A stretch of DNA of 64,000 bases from Bacillus vallismortis (GCF_040784915.1 NZ_CP160797.1:3586137-3650136), one strand, 5' to 3'. Shown: positions 9,684-20,141, numbered from the stretch's first letter. A program made the numbers and translations. The notes: a model not told the origin generated them from the letters alone.

Positions 9684-10437
9684 GAAAATCGCCTCCCAAC
9701 ACACTCAAGGTATCCAATATACTTTGATAAAACACCTGTTGATTTGTCCCTCTGTGAATCTCTGAAAAGAAACGGCCATCCTTAATAAAAACAATCCGTT
9801 TACAGAAGCTCGCCGCTGTCGCATCATGCGTGACCAATAATATCGTCGCTTCCTTTTCTTCATTCAGCTGAGCCAGCGTGTTCATCACTTGCTTTGCCGA
9901 TTTTGAATCAAGATTTCCTGTCGGTTCATCAGCTAGAATGAGCGCCGGATTGTGAATAATAGCTCTGGCGCAAGCGGCCCGCTGCTGCTGCCCGCCGGAC
10001 ACCTCGTATGTCCGGTGATCGAGAATATGCTTGATTTGCAATGCATTGGCCAATTCATCCAGACGGGCTTCCATTTCTCTCAGCTTTACTTTATCCAGTG
10101 CGAGCGGCAGCAGAATATTTTCCCGAACCGTCAGCGTATCAAGCAGATTAAAATCCTGAAAGACGAAGCCGAGTTCTCTTCTGCGAAACAGAGCCAGCTC
10201 CTGGTCCTTTAACGCTTTCGGCTGAATGCCGTTAATCATCAACTCACCCTGGGTCGGCTTATCAATGGTGGCCAGCAAATTCAGAAGCGTGGTTTTTCCG
10301 CTTCCCGACGGCCCCATAATGCCGACAAATTCTCCTTTTGCCACACTGAGGTCAAAGTCGCTGAGCGCTTGATATGATATCGTTCCTTTATTTGAATAGT
10401 ACGTTTTCGACAGGTTCGTTGTTTGTAACACGTTCAT
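9658..10437 (-). CDS. psdA: BceA-type ABC transporter ATP-binding protein PsdA (YvcR)
   Basis: The nucleotide-binding subunit partnering PsdB, 259 residues. Walker A is GPSGSGKTTLL, the Q-loop FQDFNLLDTLTV, the ABC signature SGGQQQRAACARAI, Walker B LILADEPTGNLDS and the switch His in LLVTHD. ATP hydrolysis by such subunits both drives detoxification and signals to the paired histidine kinase. It follows psdS after an 82-bp gap that holds an apparent PsdR-dependent promoter, so psdAB can be induced separately from psdRS. The start follows GGAGGAG. Confidence 0.93.
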   Translation of the reverse strand: MNVLQTTNLSKTYYSNKGTISYQALSDFDLSVAKGEFVGIMGPSGSGKTTLLNLLATIDKPTQGELMINGIQPKALKDQELALFRRRELGFVFQDFNLLDTLTVRENILLPLALDKVKLREMEARLDELANALQIKHILDHRTYEVSGGQQQRAACARAIIHNPALILADEPTGNLDSKSAKQVMNTLAQLNEEKEATILLVTHDATAASFCKRIVFIKDGRFFSEIHRGTNQQVFYQSILDTLSVLGGDFHEFENHRP

Positions 10438-10459
10438 GTTCTGCTCCTCCTTTTTCTTT

Positions 10460-10533
10460 ATTATAAAAAGGAAGTCAGCAGCCTCCCATCGAACTTTCTT
10501 GCAATTCCGCGCTCCAACCTTACAATGCTGTCA
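10460..10533 (-). promoter_or_regulatory. psdA promoter with BceR/PsdR-type box
   Basis: Read on the minus strand, TGACA-GCAT-TGTAA (10520-10533) matches exactly the TNACA-N4-TGTAA motif described for BceR-like regulators. It overlaps the psdS stop codon. A TATAAT -10 (10460-10465) lies downstream, with no good -35 at 17 bp, as expected for an activator-dependent promoter. The box is about 55 bp upstream of the -10. Confidence 0.75.
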
Positions 10534-11590
10534 CATTCACTAGGGTGTCACTTGAAAACACGATGGTCATCACCGTGCCAGCCCCTTCTTTTGATTCCGC
10601 ATACAGGTGGTGGCCAAGCCGGCTGCATACCTGTTTTGCTAAATAAAGACCCATTCCCGTTGCCTCTTTCATGCTTCGTCCGTTTTCTCCGGTAAAAAAC
10701 GCGTCAAAAATCCGCGGCAGATCCTGCGGCGGTATGCCGATGCCTTCATCAGCAACCGACAAACGCGTCTCACGCCCCTGCGTTTCTATCCGGATTGTAA
10801 TATGGTCTCCCACCCCTTGCTTTGAGTATTTCAAGGCATTGAAAAGGATTTGCTCGACGACAAAGGAAAGCCATTTTTGATCACTGGAAATCTGAACGGC
10901 GTTTGGCGGCACATGTAATGTTGGAAAAAGGCGCCGTTTGATAAACTGCCGTTTTTCCTGATTAATAAGTGAACGGACCAGCTCGGCCAAATCAAAGGTT
11001 TGCGGCTTTACATCAAATGCAAATTCCTCCAGCCGGGCTGTTTGCAGCATCATATCAAGACCGTGGCGAAATCTCTCATTTTCATCCTCAAGCTCCTCTA
11101 AAAACGTCGAAAAAGAAGAAGAGGCTCCGTTTTTTCCTTCTTGAATCATTAAGGAAATAACAGAAACCGGTGTTTTCATATGGTGGACCCACTGATTGGT
11201 GAAAGTATAATGCTGTTTTTGCTGATTCATATATTGTAAGAGCCTGCCTTCGTATTGCTGCCCGAGTGTGTTGATCATTTTCGTCCAAAGCGCCTGCTCT
11301 CGAGTTCTTGGGTTTCGGGCTTTCAAAGCCTGTCCGATGTCATTCGAAGAAGGCGCTCGTTCTGCAAGCTTTTTGACATAAGTCAGAAAGGAAAATTGCC
11401 GAACATAATCAGCAGCAAAACCGGCGGCTAAAAGAACACCGGGCAAAACCCATATGTACATCATATTTTCTGCGGGAGGTTCTGCGCCGCTCTCTATGAT
11501 GCTTAAATACGCAATCAGCATAGCCGTCCCTATCCCTAATAATGAAAATAAAATTATGGCTAAGCGGTCAATGAGATACGTCTTTAACAC
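10520..11590 (-). CDS. psdS: Intramembrane-sensing histidine kinase PsdS (YvcQ)
   Basis: The sensor kinase of the Psd two-component system, 356 residues. Two transmembrane helices (about 8-31 and 44-62) are joined by a very short extracellular loop, so it cannot bind a peptide itself; BceS-like kinases sense through their transporter. The H-box is HHMKTP with phospho-acceptor H136. The ATPase part has the N-box ([14 protein letters not shown]), [15 protein letters not shown] and TGMGLYLAK. It starts with GTG, overlapping psdR by 7 bp. Confidence 0.93.
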   Translation of the reverse strand: MLKTYLIDRLAIILFSLLGIGTAMLIAYLSIIESGAEPPAENMMYIWVLPGVLLAAGFAADYVRQFSFLTYVKKLAERAPSSNDIGQALKARNPRTREQALWTKMINTLGQQYEGRLLQYMNQQKQHYTFTNQWVHHMKTPVSVISLMIQEGKNGASSSFSTFLEELEDENERFRHGLDMMLQTARLEEFAFDVKPQTFDLAELVRSLINQEKRQFIKRRLFPTLHVPPNAVQISSDQKWLSFVVEQILFNALKYSKQGVGDHITIRIETQGRETRLSVADEGIGIPPQDLPRIFDAFFTGENGRSMKEATGMGLYLAKQVCSRLGHHLYAESKEGAGTVMTIVFSSDTLVNVTAL

Positions 11591-12297
11591 TCCGGTTCAT
11601 CCTTCCGATTGACTTGAAATTGATAACCTTGTCCCCTTATCGTTGAAATGCAATCTTTCAGTCCTGCATTCTCCAGTTTTCTCCGCAGCCGATTGACATT
11701 GACCGTTAACGTATTATCATCGACAAAATCAACGTCATCCCACAACGCCTCCAATAATTCATCACGAGAGACAATTTTTTTATGTTTTTTCACGAAAATG
11801 GATAGGAGCTGAAATTCTTTTTGTGAAAACAAAATGCGGGTGCTGTTCCACTCCGCCTCGTTCTGTTCCGGATAAATCGTGAGCCCGCCCAGCTCCATTA
11901 TTCTTGATTCCTGTGACAAAGAGGGCGAGTATTCACCATATGTGCGGCGCAGGACGCTTTTGATTTTGGCCACCACTACCTCTAAATGGAATGGCTTCGT
12001 GATATAATCATCGCCGCCATTTTCAATCGCCATCACCTGATTCATCTCATCGGTTCGTGCCGATATAAAGATAATCGGCGCATTGGAAATGGTACGGATT
12101 TGCCTGCACCAATAAAACCCGTCAAAAAAAGGAAGATTAATATCAAGCAGCACAAGATCCGGCTTCATTTCTATAAATTCCAATTTTATATCATTCAGCT
12201 GTTCAGCAATTTTCACTTCATATCCGTATTTTTGAAGATGACCGCCCAGCAAAGAAGCAATGCGTTCATCATCTTCCACAAGCAAAATCCGATACAC
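11584..12297 (-). CDS. psdR: OmpR-family response regulator PsdR (YvcP)
   Basis: The DNA-binding partner of PsdS, 237 residues. The receiver domain (1-115) carries the acidic pocket (VEDDE), the phospho-acceptor D52 in LLDINLP and the conserved K in ITKPF. The C-terminal winged helix (about 135-232) is the OmpR/PhoB type with [16 protein letters not shown] and IRGQGYQF. The start is GTG 12297 with AAGGGGGG six bases before it. It is the first gene of psdRSAB; a promoter with TGCTATAAT lies 57 bp upstream. Confidence 0.93.
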   Translation of the reverse strand: MYRILLVEDDERIASLLGGHLQKYGYEVKIAEQLNDIKLEFIEMKPDLVLLDINLPFFDGFYWCRQIRTISNAPIIFISARTDEMNQVMAIENGGDDYITKPFHLEVVVAKIKSVLRRTYGEYSPSLSQESRIMELGGLTIYPEQNEAEWNSTRILFSQKEFQLLSIFVKKHKKIVSRDELLEALWDDVDFVDDNTLTVNVNRLRRKLENAGLKDCISTIRGQGYQFQVNRKDEPEC

Positions 12298-12353
12298 GTT
12301 TATCCCCCCTTACATGTATTTCGTGATGACTTTTCTAGAAGATTCCAAAATTC

Positions 12354-12359
12354 ATTATA
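12354..12359 (-). promoter_or_regulatory. psdR promoter (-10)
   Basis: TGCTATAAT on the minus strand is an extended SigA -10 element (hexamer at 12354-12359), about 57 bp before the GTG start of psdR. The -35 position is poor, which suits an extended -10 promoter. Confidence 0.55.
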
Positions 12360-12447
12360 GCATGTGTCGGGATCGTAAATCGGTCTTTTTCTATTCGTTA
12401 TGGTAGAATAAAAAAAGGAAAAAACTTCTTGATAAGTAGGTGTCATT

Positions 12448-12657
12448 ATGAAGAAAATCATGCTCTTTGTCACCATTACGTCAATTCTTTCAGCATGTCA
12501 GCCGAACTATACCGGGAAATACATAGAAATTGGGGATTCACTAACTGAATACGAAAAAGAGTGCTTTAAAGAGCATCAAATTCCTTATCAATATGAAAAA
12601 GGGAAACTGTATATCCCGGAAGATGCATTTGATGTAGTTATCAATACTTGTTCATAA
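12448..12657 (+). CDS. Small predicted lipoprotein, function unknown
   Basis: A 69-residue protein that I do not recognise by name. Residues 1-16 form a short lipoprotein signal (MKKIMLFVTITSILSAC) with lipobox LSAC, so Cys17 would be lipidated and the mature 53-residue part anchored outside the membrane. The mature part is acidic and tyrosine-rich with two further cysteines (in ECFKEH and the C-terminal NTCS) that could form a disulfide. AGGTG precedes the ATG, and TAGAAT about 45 bp upstream is a possible -10. It is convergent with yvcN across a terminator and is not in an operon. Confidence 0.7.
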   Translation: MKKIMLFVTITSILSACQPNYTGKYIEIGDSLTEYEKECFKEHQIPYQYEKGKLYIPEDAFDVVINTCS

Positions 12658-12658
12658 G

Positions 12659-12690
12659 AAAAAGCTTGCAGTATGTCTGCAAGCTTTTCA
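12659..12690. terminator. Bidirectional terminator, small lipoprotein gene / yvcN
   Basis: AAGCTTGCAG-TATGT-CTGCAAGCTT is a perfect 10-bp stem (12662-12686) flanked by A and T runs on both sides, between convergent genes. Confidence 0.88.
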
Positions 12691-12692
12691 TG

Positions 12693-13448
12693 TTACAAAA
12701 AATAAGTATTTAATTTCTCTTCAAACTCTGAAGAGACAATATCACTTTTTTGGCTCTCTCCGCCGTTTTCCTGAATCGTCAAATGGCGGTCAGACATGAC
12801 CATCCGTCCGTTCGATGTCAGCTTTGAAGCGAGCAGTGATTTGTTAAAAGGAGATTTTTCATGAGAATGAATCATGTCCTTCATGTCATCTAAATCACCG
12901 GCATCGCTCTCATCAAGGGTAAAAGCGTAACCGATTTGCCAACCTTCGCCTTTATCCATCCACAGCACATGACTGCCCTTTTCTGTCTCTTCTTCTATGA
13001 TTCGGAATGACCCGACAGGTGATTGTGCCGTTTCTCCGGAAAGCGGTATCGGCTGGAGCGCCAGGTTGATGCCGAAGCCGATATCTAAGATATAATCACC
13101 TTTTTCCGCAGAAAGCAATACAGCGGCATGCGTTCCGTCTAACGCCCACTCTTCTTGATGTCCTGCATAAACCGTCCCCCGAATGAGCTTCACTTGAAAC
13201 CCGGCCTCCCGCAGGACAAAATAAAGGAAACCATTTAAATCGTAGCACAGACCGCCGCGCTGTTCTTTGACCAGACGGCGCCATAGCTCTTCTTTTGTTA
13301 CCTTATAATCCTCATTTGCGAGTACGGCACGATTTTCAAATGGGAAACGGTATGCCATTGCTTCGAGAAAAAGGGGGAGATCGCCGAAGCTGACATGGTC
13401 TTTCTCCCAGCCGATTTTCTGAAAGCAGTCATTTAGAAAGTCACTCAT
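12693..13448 (-). CDS. yvcN: Arylamine N-acetyltransferase family protein YvcN
   Basis: A NAT-family acetyltransferase, 251 residues, transferring an acetyl group from acetyl-CoA to arylamines or similar amines. The catalytic triad is visible: Cys in RGGLCYDLNG, His in DGTHAAVLL and Asp in ILDIGFG. FPFENRAV near the N-terminus is also typical. I take ATG 13448 as start because AGGTGA is spaced six bases from it; a GTG three codons earlier lies inside that site. It is the last gene of the yvcI-rapZ-glmR-whiA-crh-yvcN series, starting 9 bp after crh ends. Its physiological substrate is unknown. Confidence 0.87.
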   Translation of the reverse strand: MSDFLNDCFQKIGWEKDHVSFGDLPLFLEAMAYRFPFENRAVLANEDYKVTKEELWRRLVKEQRGGLCYDLNGFLYFVLREAGFQVKLIRGTVYAGHQEEWALDGTHAAVLLSAEKGDYILDIGFGINLALQPIPLSGETAQSPVGSFRIIEEETEKGSHVLWMDKGEGWQIGYAFTLDESDAGDLDDMKDMIHSHEKSPFNKSLLASKLTSNGRMVMSDRHLTIQENGGESQKSDIVSSEFEEKLNTYFL

Positions 13449-13457
13449 CTTTATCAC

Positions 13458-13715
13458 CTAAACTTCTTCTTGAACATAAGCAGCCAGCTTTTCCAGCGCC
13501 TCTTGTTCGTCTTCTCCCTGGGCAATCAAGGTCACCTCAGTGCCTGTGCTTACCGCAAGGCTCATCAGTCCCATGATGCTTTTTGCGTTTACTTTTTTCC
13601 CATCCTTCTCAAGAAACACATCTGACGTAAAACGGTTTGCTTCTTGCACAAACAAAGCAGCAGGACGCGCCTGCAGTCCTGTCTTTAATCGAACTTCCAC
13701 TTTCTGTTGAACCAT
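13458..13715 (-). CDS. crh: Catabolite repression HPr-like protein Crh
   Basis: An HPr paralog of 85 residues. Residue 15, the phospho-His of HPr, is Gln here (KTGLQARPAA), so it cannot carry phosphate for sugar transport. Ser46 (NAKSIMGLMSL) is kept and is the target of HPr kinase. Ser46-phosphorylated Crh is a CcpA co-repressor, and unphosphorylated Crh binds methylglyoxal synthase. Its kinase gene hprK is also in this window (43.1-44.0 kb). The gene is embedded between whiA and yvcN, the conserved arrangement in Bacilli. Confidence 0.97.
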   Translation of the reverse strand: MVQQKVEVRLKTGLQARPAALFVQEANRFTSDVFLEKDGKKVNAKSIMGLMSLAVSTGTEVTLIAQGEDEQEALEKLAAYVQEEV

Positions 13716-13738
13716 AAGATCTCCCCTTTTCTTTACGG

Positions 13739-14689
13739 TTATTTTAAAGTGACGGTTTGCCCTGTCCGCAGCTGTTCCGCGATTTCATCAAGTTTTCTCA
13801 GCCTGTGATTGATCCCTGATTTGCTGATTTTTCCGCTTGTTACCATTTCCCCTAGTTCTTTCAGCGTCACTTCCTGATAATCAATCCGCAGCTGCGCGAT
13901 TTCCCGAAGTTTTTCAGGAAGTGCATCAAGGCCGATCCGTTCATCGATGTATTTAATATTTTCCACCTGTCTGAGCGAAGCGCCGATCGTTTTGTTTAAG
14001 TTGGCTGTTTCACAATTAACGAGGCGATTGACCGAATTTCTCATATCCCTGACGATTCTGACATCCTCAAATCGCAGAAGCGAATTGTGGGCGCCGATTA
14101 CGTTAAGAAATTCGGTAATCTTTTCAGCCTCTTTTAAATAGGTGATATAGCCTTTTTTACGTTCGAGCGTTTTGCTGTTTAACTGAAACTCATTTAACAG
14201 GTCGCATAATGAATCGTTATGCTCCTTATAAAGAGAGAAGATTTCTAAATGATACGAGGAGGTTTCCGGGTTATTGACCGAACCTCCCGCCAAAAATGCC
14301 CCTCTCATATAAGAGCGTTTGCAGCATCTCTTTTTGACCAGCTCTTCCGAAATACTTCGTTCAAACACAAAATTCTTCTCAAGTATTTTTAAATCCTCTA
14401 AAATCGCTTTTGCATTTTCGGAAAAACGCACAATATAGACGTTATTCTTTTTCAGCCGCATTTTCTTTCTGACCAGAAGCTCGACCGACACATCATATTG
14501 TTTTTTCAGCAATGTATAGATGCGGCGGGCAATCGCCGCATTTTCGGTTTGAACATCAAGTACGAGATGGCGGTTTGTAAATGATAATGCTCCATTCATC
14601 CGGATAAGAGCAGACAGCTCTGCGTTAATGCAGCAGTCTTTCACTTCCAGATTCGTTAATTCTTTTTTTGTTTCCGATGCAAATGACAT
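13739..14689 (-). CDS. whiA: WhiA-type DNA-binding protein (YvcL)
   Basis: A 316-residue protein with an N-terminal degenerate LAGLIDADG homing-endonuclease-like fold ([30 protein letters not shown]) and a C-terminal helix-turn-helix ([28 protein letters not shown]). In Streptomyces it controls sporulation genes. In B. subtilis it associates with the nucleoid and influences cell division and chromosome segregation. The length is normal. It follows glmR by 22 bp and precedes crh, the usual rapZ-glmR-whiA order of Gram-positive bacteria. Confidence 0.96.
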   Translation of the reverse strand: MSFASETKKELTNLEVKDCCINAELSALIRMNGALSFTNRHLVLDVQTENAAIARRIYTLLKKQYDVSVELLVRKKMRLKKNNVYIVRFSENAKAILEDLKILEKNFVFERSISEELVKKRCCKRSYMRGAFLAGGSVNNPETSSYHLEIFSLYKEHNDSLCDLLNEFQLNSKTLERKKGYITYLKEAEKITEFLNVIGAHNSLLRFEDVRIVRDMRNSVNRLVNCETANLNKTIGASLRQVENIKYIDERIGLDALPEKLREIAQLRIDYQEVTLKELGEMVTSGKISKSGINHRLRKLDEIAEQLRTGQTVTLK

Positions 14690-14711
14690 ATAGCCACCTC
14701 ATTTCAAGGCT

Positions 14712-15665
14712 TCATTCTTTCAGTAAATCGACAAGAAGAGAAGCCACTTTATGTGTATCGTGACGAATTACGTCATTTTTATACGTTACGATTTGATCTC
14801 TGATGACTTCCAGCTCCATCGCTTTCAGCTCTTCGATATCAAAATCAACAGGGCGCGCCGATTCCATTTCGTACTTACGTTTGATTTCGTCAGGAATGTC
14901 TTCGCTGTTCACTAATATCGTATCAATAAAACCGCAGCCCATATGCTGATTGAGCGCTTTCACGTGATCAGCAGCGGTGTAATGAAGCGTTTCGCCGGGC
15001 TGAGTCATCACGTTGCAAATGTATACCTTTTTCGCCTGCGCCTTTATCACTTCTTCCCCGATTTTTGGGACGAGCAAATTGGGAAGAATGCTTGTATAGA
15101 GGCTTCCCGGGCCGATGATAATCAAATCCGCTTCCCTGATTACGTCTATCGTTTCCGGCAGCGGGTCAATATGTTCAGGCGTGAGAAAAACACGCTTAAT
15201 GCGCTGTCCGTAAGCCGGAATCGTGGACTCGCCTGAAACCACGCGGCCGTCTTCCATCTGAGCATGCAGAACGACACTGGCATTGGCAGCCGGCAAAACT
15301 TTTCCTCTTACATTCAGCACCTTGCTCATTTCTGTGACAGCGTGAAAAAAATCACCGGTTATATTTGTCATCGCTGCCAAAATCAAATTCCCGAGAGAAT
15401 GGCCTGTTAAGTCATTCCCCTTATTGAAGCGGTGCTGAAAGAGATCTTCAACAAGCGGCTCCACATCGGATAAAGCGGCAAGCACATTTCTGATGTCTCC
15501 GGGAGGCGGAATTTTCAGTTCATTCCGCAGACGGCCAGAGCTCCCCCCATCATCGGCAACTGTCACAATGGCCGTAATGTCAACTGGTTTATGCTTTAAG
15601 CCTCGAAGCAATACAGAAAGACCCGTACCCCCGCCAAAGATTGCGATTTTCGGTTTTTGTCCCAT
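14712..15665 (-). CDS. glmR: GlmR (YvcK), UDP-GlcNAc-binding carbon-flux regulator
   Basis: A 317-residue member of the YvcK/CofD-like family, with the glycine-rich nucleotide-binding loops GGGTGLSVLLRGL, TVADDGGSSGRLR and the GPGSLYTSI segment. GlmR binds UDP-N-acetylglucosamine and stimulates GlmS. It is needed for cell-wall precursor supply on gluconeogenic carbon sources. I start at the ATG giving MGQKPKIAIFGGG (15665), one base after the rapZ stop; the longer open frame upstream overlaps rapZ and is not needed. It lies in the rapZ-glmR-whiA-crh operon. Confidence 0.95.
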   Translation of the reverse strand: MGQKPKIAIFGGGTGLSVLLRGLKHKPVDITAIVTVADDGGSSGRLRNELKIPPPGDIRNVLAALSDVEPLVEDLFQHRFNKGNDLTGHSLGNLILAAMTNITGDFFHAVTEMSKVLNVRGKVLPAANASVVLHAQMEDGRVVSGESTIPAYGQRIKRVFLTPEHIDPLPETIDVIREADLIIIGPGSLYTSILPNLLVPKIGEEVIKAQAKKVYICNVMTQPGETLHYTAADHVKALNQHMGCGFIDTILVNSEDIPDEIKRKYEMESARPVDFDIEELKAMELEVIRDQIVTYKNDVIRHDTHKVASLLVDLLKE

Positions 15666-15666
15666 C

Positions 15667-16554
15667 TTATTTCCGGCTTCTCTTTTCAATGTCCCGGTGA
15701 GTAACATGAGTATAGTAATCCTTCTTGAAATAATCAGCTAAATGTTCGGCAAGTGTCACAGAGCGGTGCTGGCCCCCTGTGCAGCCGATCGCAATGACGA
15801 CCTGGCTTTTTCCTTCTCTTTTGTAAGATGGAAGCATAAAGCTCAGCAGATCGATCAATTTTTCATTGAACTTCTGCGTTTCATTCCACTTCATGACGTA
15901 AGAGGAAACCTCTTCATCCTTGCCAGTCAGCGGCCGCATGCTTTCGATATAATAAGGATTCGGCAAAAATCTGACATCAAAGACGAGGTCTGCGTCAATC
16001 GGGATACCGTATTTAAAACCAAATGACATGACATTCACAGTAAATGTTTCTCCTTGGTTTGACGCAAAGTGATTTACGATTTTTTCACGCAAATCACGCG
16101 GCTTCATGTCTGACGTATCATAAATCATTTGAGAGCGGCCTTTTAATTCCTCAAGCAGTTCACGTTCCAGGCCGATGCCTTCAAGCGGAAGGCCAGTCGA
16201 TGCCAGCGGATGTGAACGTCTCGTTTCTTTATATCTCGTGACGAGAATGGAATCCTTCGCGTCCAAGAATAAAATTCGCGGTGTAATCCACGGATTTTCC
16301 GCCATTTCATCCAGCGCTTCAATCATTCGGTCAAAAAATTCACGTCCTCGCAAATCCATCACAAGCGCAACCTTGCTCATTTTCGAATTTGATTCCTTCA
16401 TCAGCTCTAAAAATTTCGGAAGTAATGAAGGCGGAAGATTATCGACGCAGAAATAGCCGAGATCTTCAAAGCTTTGAATGGCGACAGTTTTTCCCGCTCC
16501 CGACATTCCGGTTATAATGACAAGCTGAATATCATGTGATTCACTAACACTCAT
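15667..16554 (-). CDS. rapZ: RapZ-like nucleotide-binding protein YvcJ
   Basis: A 295-residue P-loop NTPase of the RapZ/YvcJ family. Walker A is [12 protein letters not shown] (about 16-27), followed by [13 protein letters not shown]. The C-terminal half has the family motifs RFLPNPYY and [12 protein letters not shown]. In E. coli RapZ handles the small RNA controlling GlmS; in B. subtilis YvcJ hydrolyses GTP and affects competence, with an unclear mechanism. AGGGGGGAG lies just before the ATG. It is the second gene of the yvcI operon. Confidence 0.95.
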   Translation of the reverse strand: MSVSESHDIQLVIITGMSGAGKTVAIQSFEDLGYFCVDNLPPSLLPKFLELMKESNSKMSKVALVMDLRGREFFDRMIEALDEMAENPWITPRILFLDAKDSILVTRYKETRRSHPLASTGLPLEGIGLERELLEELKGRSQMIYDTSDMKPRDLREKIVNHFASNQGETFTVNVMSFGFKYGIPIDADLVFDVRFLPNPYYIESMRPLTGKDEEVSSYVMKWNETQKFNEKLIDLLSFMLPSYKREGKSQVVIAIGCTGGQHRSVTLAEHLADYFKKDYYTHVTHRDIEKRSRK

Positions 16555-16579
16555 CTAACTCCCCCCTGACTTGTACTTT

Positions 16580-17047
16580 CTATTTAATATGCTGCGGGTC
16601 TAAACGATAACTGAGCAGCTTAAAGTCCGGTGTATACGTAAATGTACCGTGCAGCAGCCCTTGTCCCTTCATCATAAAATCAAGAATATGGCCGTCTCCC
16701 GGGGCCATTGGGAGGTTTTGAATCTCCTCGACATTGTGCCACTGCAATTTGCCTTCCTCTGATTCAGATACATTTTGTCCGGTATAAGAATCAGCGACAA
16801 ACGTAAACATCATCCACTCAGAAACTATCTGGTCACCTTCTTTAATGATAAAGGTAAAAACGCCTTTTAACTGAGGGTTTATGATATAGATACCAGTCTC
16901 TTCTCTGTACTCTCTGATGACGGAGTCTCTGACTGATTCCCCGCTCTCCATTTTGCCTCCCGGCGCGACCCACCAGCCGCGTCTCGGCTTTTGAAGCAGA
17001 AGGACTTTGTCATCCGTCTGAAGCACACAATTTGTCACTCTTTGCAA
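16580..17047 (-). CDS. yvcI: Nudix hydrolase YvcI
   Basis: A 155-residue Nudix pyrophosphohydrolase, expected to cleave nucleoside diphosphates linked to another moiety, or damaged dNTPs. The Nudix box is complete: G31-x5-E37-x7-R45-E46-x2-E49-E50-x-G52-I53. The start is TTG 17047, six bases after AGGTGA. An in-frame TGA three codons upstream rules out a longer form. It is the first gene of the rapZ-glmR-whiA-crh-yvcN unit, with a good promoter 41 bp upstream. Confidence 0.9.
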   Translation of the reverse strand: MQRVTNCVLQTDDKVLLLQKPRRGWWVAPGGKMESGESVRDSVIREYREETGIYIINPQLKGVFTFIIKEGDQIVSEWMMFTFVADSYTGQNVSESEEGKLQWHNVEEIQNLPMAPGDGHILDFMMKGQGLLHGTFTYTPDFKLLSYRLDPQHIK

Positions 17048-17087
17048 GTACGTTCACCTAACCTTCTCGTCCTGTCATCGTCTCTTT

Positions 17088-17116
17088 ATTATACCGCTTC
17101 AAGATGCCTCCCACAA
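17088..17116 (-). promoter_or_regulatory. SigA promoter of the yvcI-rapZ-glmR-whiA-crh operon
   Basis: On the minus strand TTGTGG (17111-17116), a 17-bp spacer and TATAAT (17088-17093) form a near-consensus SigA promoter, 41 bp upstream of the yvcI TTG start. Confidence 0.75.
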
Positions 17117-17212
17117 TGAAGAGACATTGACAATCTTTCCTTCTATTTTACAGTATATTCATTTCTGAGCTCAGGTGATTTTGCTGTAACAGGCATCCGC
17201 CTTTATTTTCAC

Positions 17213-17252
17213 ACAAAAAAAGGACACGGATAACTGGAGAATCCGTGCCAAA
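17213..17252 (-). terminator. Terminator after trxB
   Basis: Read on the minus strand, GGCACGGAT...ATCCGTGTCC forms a stem followed by TTTTTTT. It sits about 125 bp past the trxB stop and insulates trxB from the yvcI operon. Confidence 0.85.
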
Positions 17253-17375
17253 AAAGTGTATTCATTATAAAAAGGGGGTCAATTACGTTATTAATCATAA
17301 CCGAAAAGCATTACACATGTGTTACAGCGGAATTAAAACCCAGTAACGTAATATGAAACTCGTATGACAGCCTTT

Positions 17376-18338
<963 letters not shown>

Positions 18339-18504
18339 TTAACACGTCTTTTTCAAGTTGGGGCGCTTCTTTATATGATAAGAGTCCCCATCTAACGTAT
18401 TCCTTACCCATATCCTATAAAATCTCACGGTGATACGCTATTTTTTTGCTCATTTTTTTCTGATCATGATTAAATGTTTTTTTTAGGGGTATATGTATTA
18501 ATAA

Positions 18505-18536
18505 AGAAAGAGCCTTCTGTTCAAGAAGGCCCTTGT
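18505..18536 (-). terminator. Terminator after cwlO
   Basis: Minus-strand GCCTTCT-TGAAC-AGAAGGC is followed by the T-rich TCTTTCTTTATT, just past the cwlO stop. Confidence 0.85.
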
Positions 18537-18544
18537 CTTATTTA

Positions 18545-19942
18545 TTATTGAACAACACGTCTTACAACGCCTTTGAATGCATCTTTCCAATAACTATTGC
18601 TCATAGAGTCAACTGATACACCATGAGATGAATTGTCATTAAGGAAAGTACCGTTTCCTAAGTAGATTCCTACGTGACCGTTCGTTTTGTATGTGTCAAA
18701 GAAAACTAAGTCTCCGCGCTTCATTTCTGACGCGCTGACAGCTTTTCCTCTTCCAACTAACGTGTCAGTTGTTGTTCCGCCGACAGGTCCAAGGTTGACA
18801 CCTGCAGAAGCGTATGCCCAGCGTACGAATGATGAGCAGTCAAAAATACGGTTGTTGATATCAGACTGAGAGCGTCCGCCGCCAAATTTGTACGGAGATC
18901 TTCCGACAATGCTTGAACCAACGCTGATCGCGCCTTCAATTCCGCCTGAGTTACTGATGACAGTGCCGCCTGAATTGCTGTTTGAACCGCTGCTCTTCTT
19001 AGAAGATGAGCCGTTAGACGAACTGTTTGATGAACCCTTAGAAGAATTGTTTGAAGAATCATCATGAGATGAGCTTGCTGTTGCTGTTTCAGTTGTAGCT
19101 GTTTGTGTCTCATCAGATGCTTTTTGCGCTTCTTCCTGCTTTTTGATCAAAGCAGCCGCTGCTTCTTGTTCTTTTTTGATGCGTGCTTGTTCTGCTTCGG
19201 TATCTGCTTTTTGGTTAGCAAGCTCAGACGCTTCTGATTTTAATTCAGAAATCGCGTCAGCCGTTTTCTTCTGGCTTGCTTTTGCTTCTTCAAACAGCTT
19301 GTCTTTATCATCAAGCTGTTTATCAAGGTCTTTTTGCATGGTTTCTAATTTAGCCAATGCAGCTTGAACTTCTTTCAGCTTGTTATTCAAATCCGCTTCA
19401 GAATCTTCAAGCTTCGCTTTATCCTGCTCTTGCTGCTTGATTAAATCTTTGTCTGCATCCACAATAGATGAAACCGCAGTCGCGCGAGAGATAAAGTCAC
19501 CAAAGCTAGTTGATCCTAAAAGGACATCTATGTACCCTTGAGATCCGCCGCTTTCCTGTAAAGAACGAACGCGTTTTTTCAAGATTTCGTTGCGCTTTTC
19601 AATGCGGGCTTCTGTCTCTTTAATCTCTTTTTTCAGTTTTTTGATTTCTTCTTTTGTTTTATCGTTTTCTTCTTTTTTATCTTCGATCTTGTTGCTTGTA
19701 TCAAGCGCCTTATCGTTAATGTCTTTCAGTTCTTTTTCAATCTTTGATTGATTTTGCTGAAGCTCAGTTAATTCTTTTTCCTTCGCTTCGATGCTGGAAG
19801 CAACCTCAGATTGCTTGCTTTCGATATTTTCTTTCTTTTCATCTAATGTTTCCGCCGATGCAGTTTTACTTGTAAATGGGATCAAAAAACTGCTTGTACC
19901 GATGACGGAAGCCAAACCAAGTGTCAATAAACTCTTTCTCAC
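18545..19942 (-). CDS. cwlO: Secreted peptidoglycan DL-endopeptidase CwlO (YvcE)
   Basis: One of the two autolysins needed for cell elongation, cleaving the D-Glu-gamma-mDAP bond of wall peptides. It has 465 residues: a signal peptide (about 1-30, cleavage after TASA), a long coiled coil (35-270, K/E-rich) that in B. subtilis interacts with FtsEX, a low-complexity linker rich in Ser, Asn and Gly (about 285-335), and a C-terminal NlpC/P60 domain with catalytic Cys in [11 protein letters not shown] and His in [11 protein letters not shown]. The linker seems a few residues shorter than in strain 168. It is transcribed alone, with a long untranslated leader. Confidence 0.97.
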   Translation of the reverse strand: MRKSLLTLGLASVIGTSSFLIPFTSKTASAETLDEKKENIESKQSEVASSIEAKEKELTELQQNQSKIEKELKDINDKALDTSNKIEDKKEENDKTKEEIKKLKKEIKETEARIEKRNEILKKRVRSLQESGGSQGYIDVLLGSTSFGDFISRATAVSSIVDADKDLIKQQEQDKAKLEDSEADLNNKLKEVQAALAKLETMQKDLDKQLDDKDKLFEEAKASQKKTADAISELKSEASELANQKADTEAEQARIKKEQEAAAALIKKQEEAQKASDETQTATTETATASSSHDDSSNNSSKGSSNSSSNGSSSKKSSGSNSNSGGTVISNSGGIEGAISVGSSIVGRSPYKFGGGRSQSDINNRIFDCSSFVRWAYASAGVNLGPVGGTTTDTLVGRGKAVSASEMKRGDLVFFDTYKTNGHVGIYLGNGTFLNDNSSHGVSVDSMSNSYWKDAFKGVVRRVVQ

Positions 19943-20141
19943 TTTTTATATCCTCCCTTTACTGTGAACCTGTTCTCATGTGGAATCGTATTTTAAACAT
20001 CAAGTTTCGTTCCTCATACTCTACGAGGAATGATGGTTGTTTATGGTTAATTATTCTGCGCATCTCTTATTCTGGCTGTATAGCGTTTATTTCACATCAT
20101 ATGTAAAAAACACTAATTCCTTATGTACGAGAATCATTATA
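19943..20141 (-). promoter_or_regulatory. cwlO promoter and long 5' leader
   Basis: A TATAAT -10 on the minus strand (20136-20141) places the transcript start near 20129, giving a leader of about 187 nt before the cwlO ATG. A long leader that makes the transcript unstable has been reported for cwlO in B. subtilis. Upstream, TGTAAT-N5-TTATCG resembles one and a half of a WalR box (TGTWAH-N5-TGTWAH). The leader itself has no good open frame. Confidence 0.65.

Noticed and set aside
17045..17056. Apparent stop codon just upstream of yvcI suggesting a disrupted start
   Set aside because: A TTG with a well-spaced AGGTGA follows directly, so the gene is intact with a slightly shorter N-terminus.
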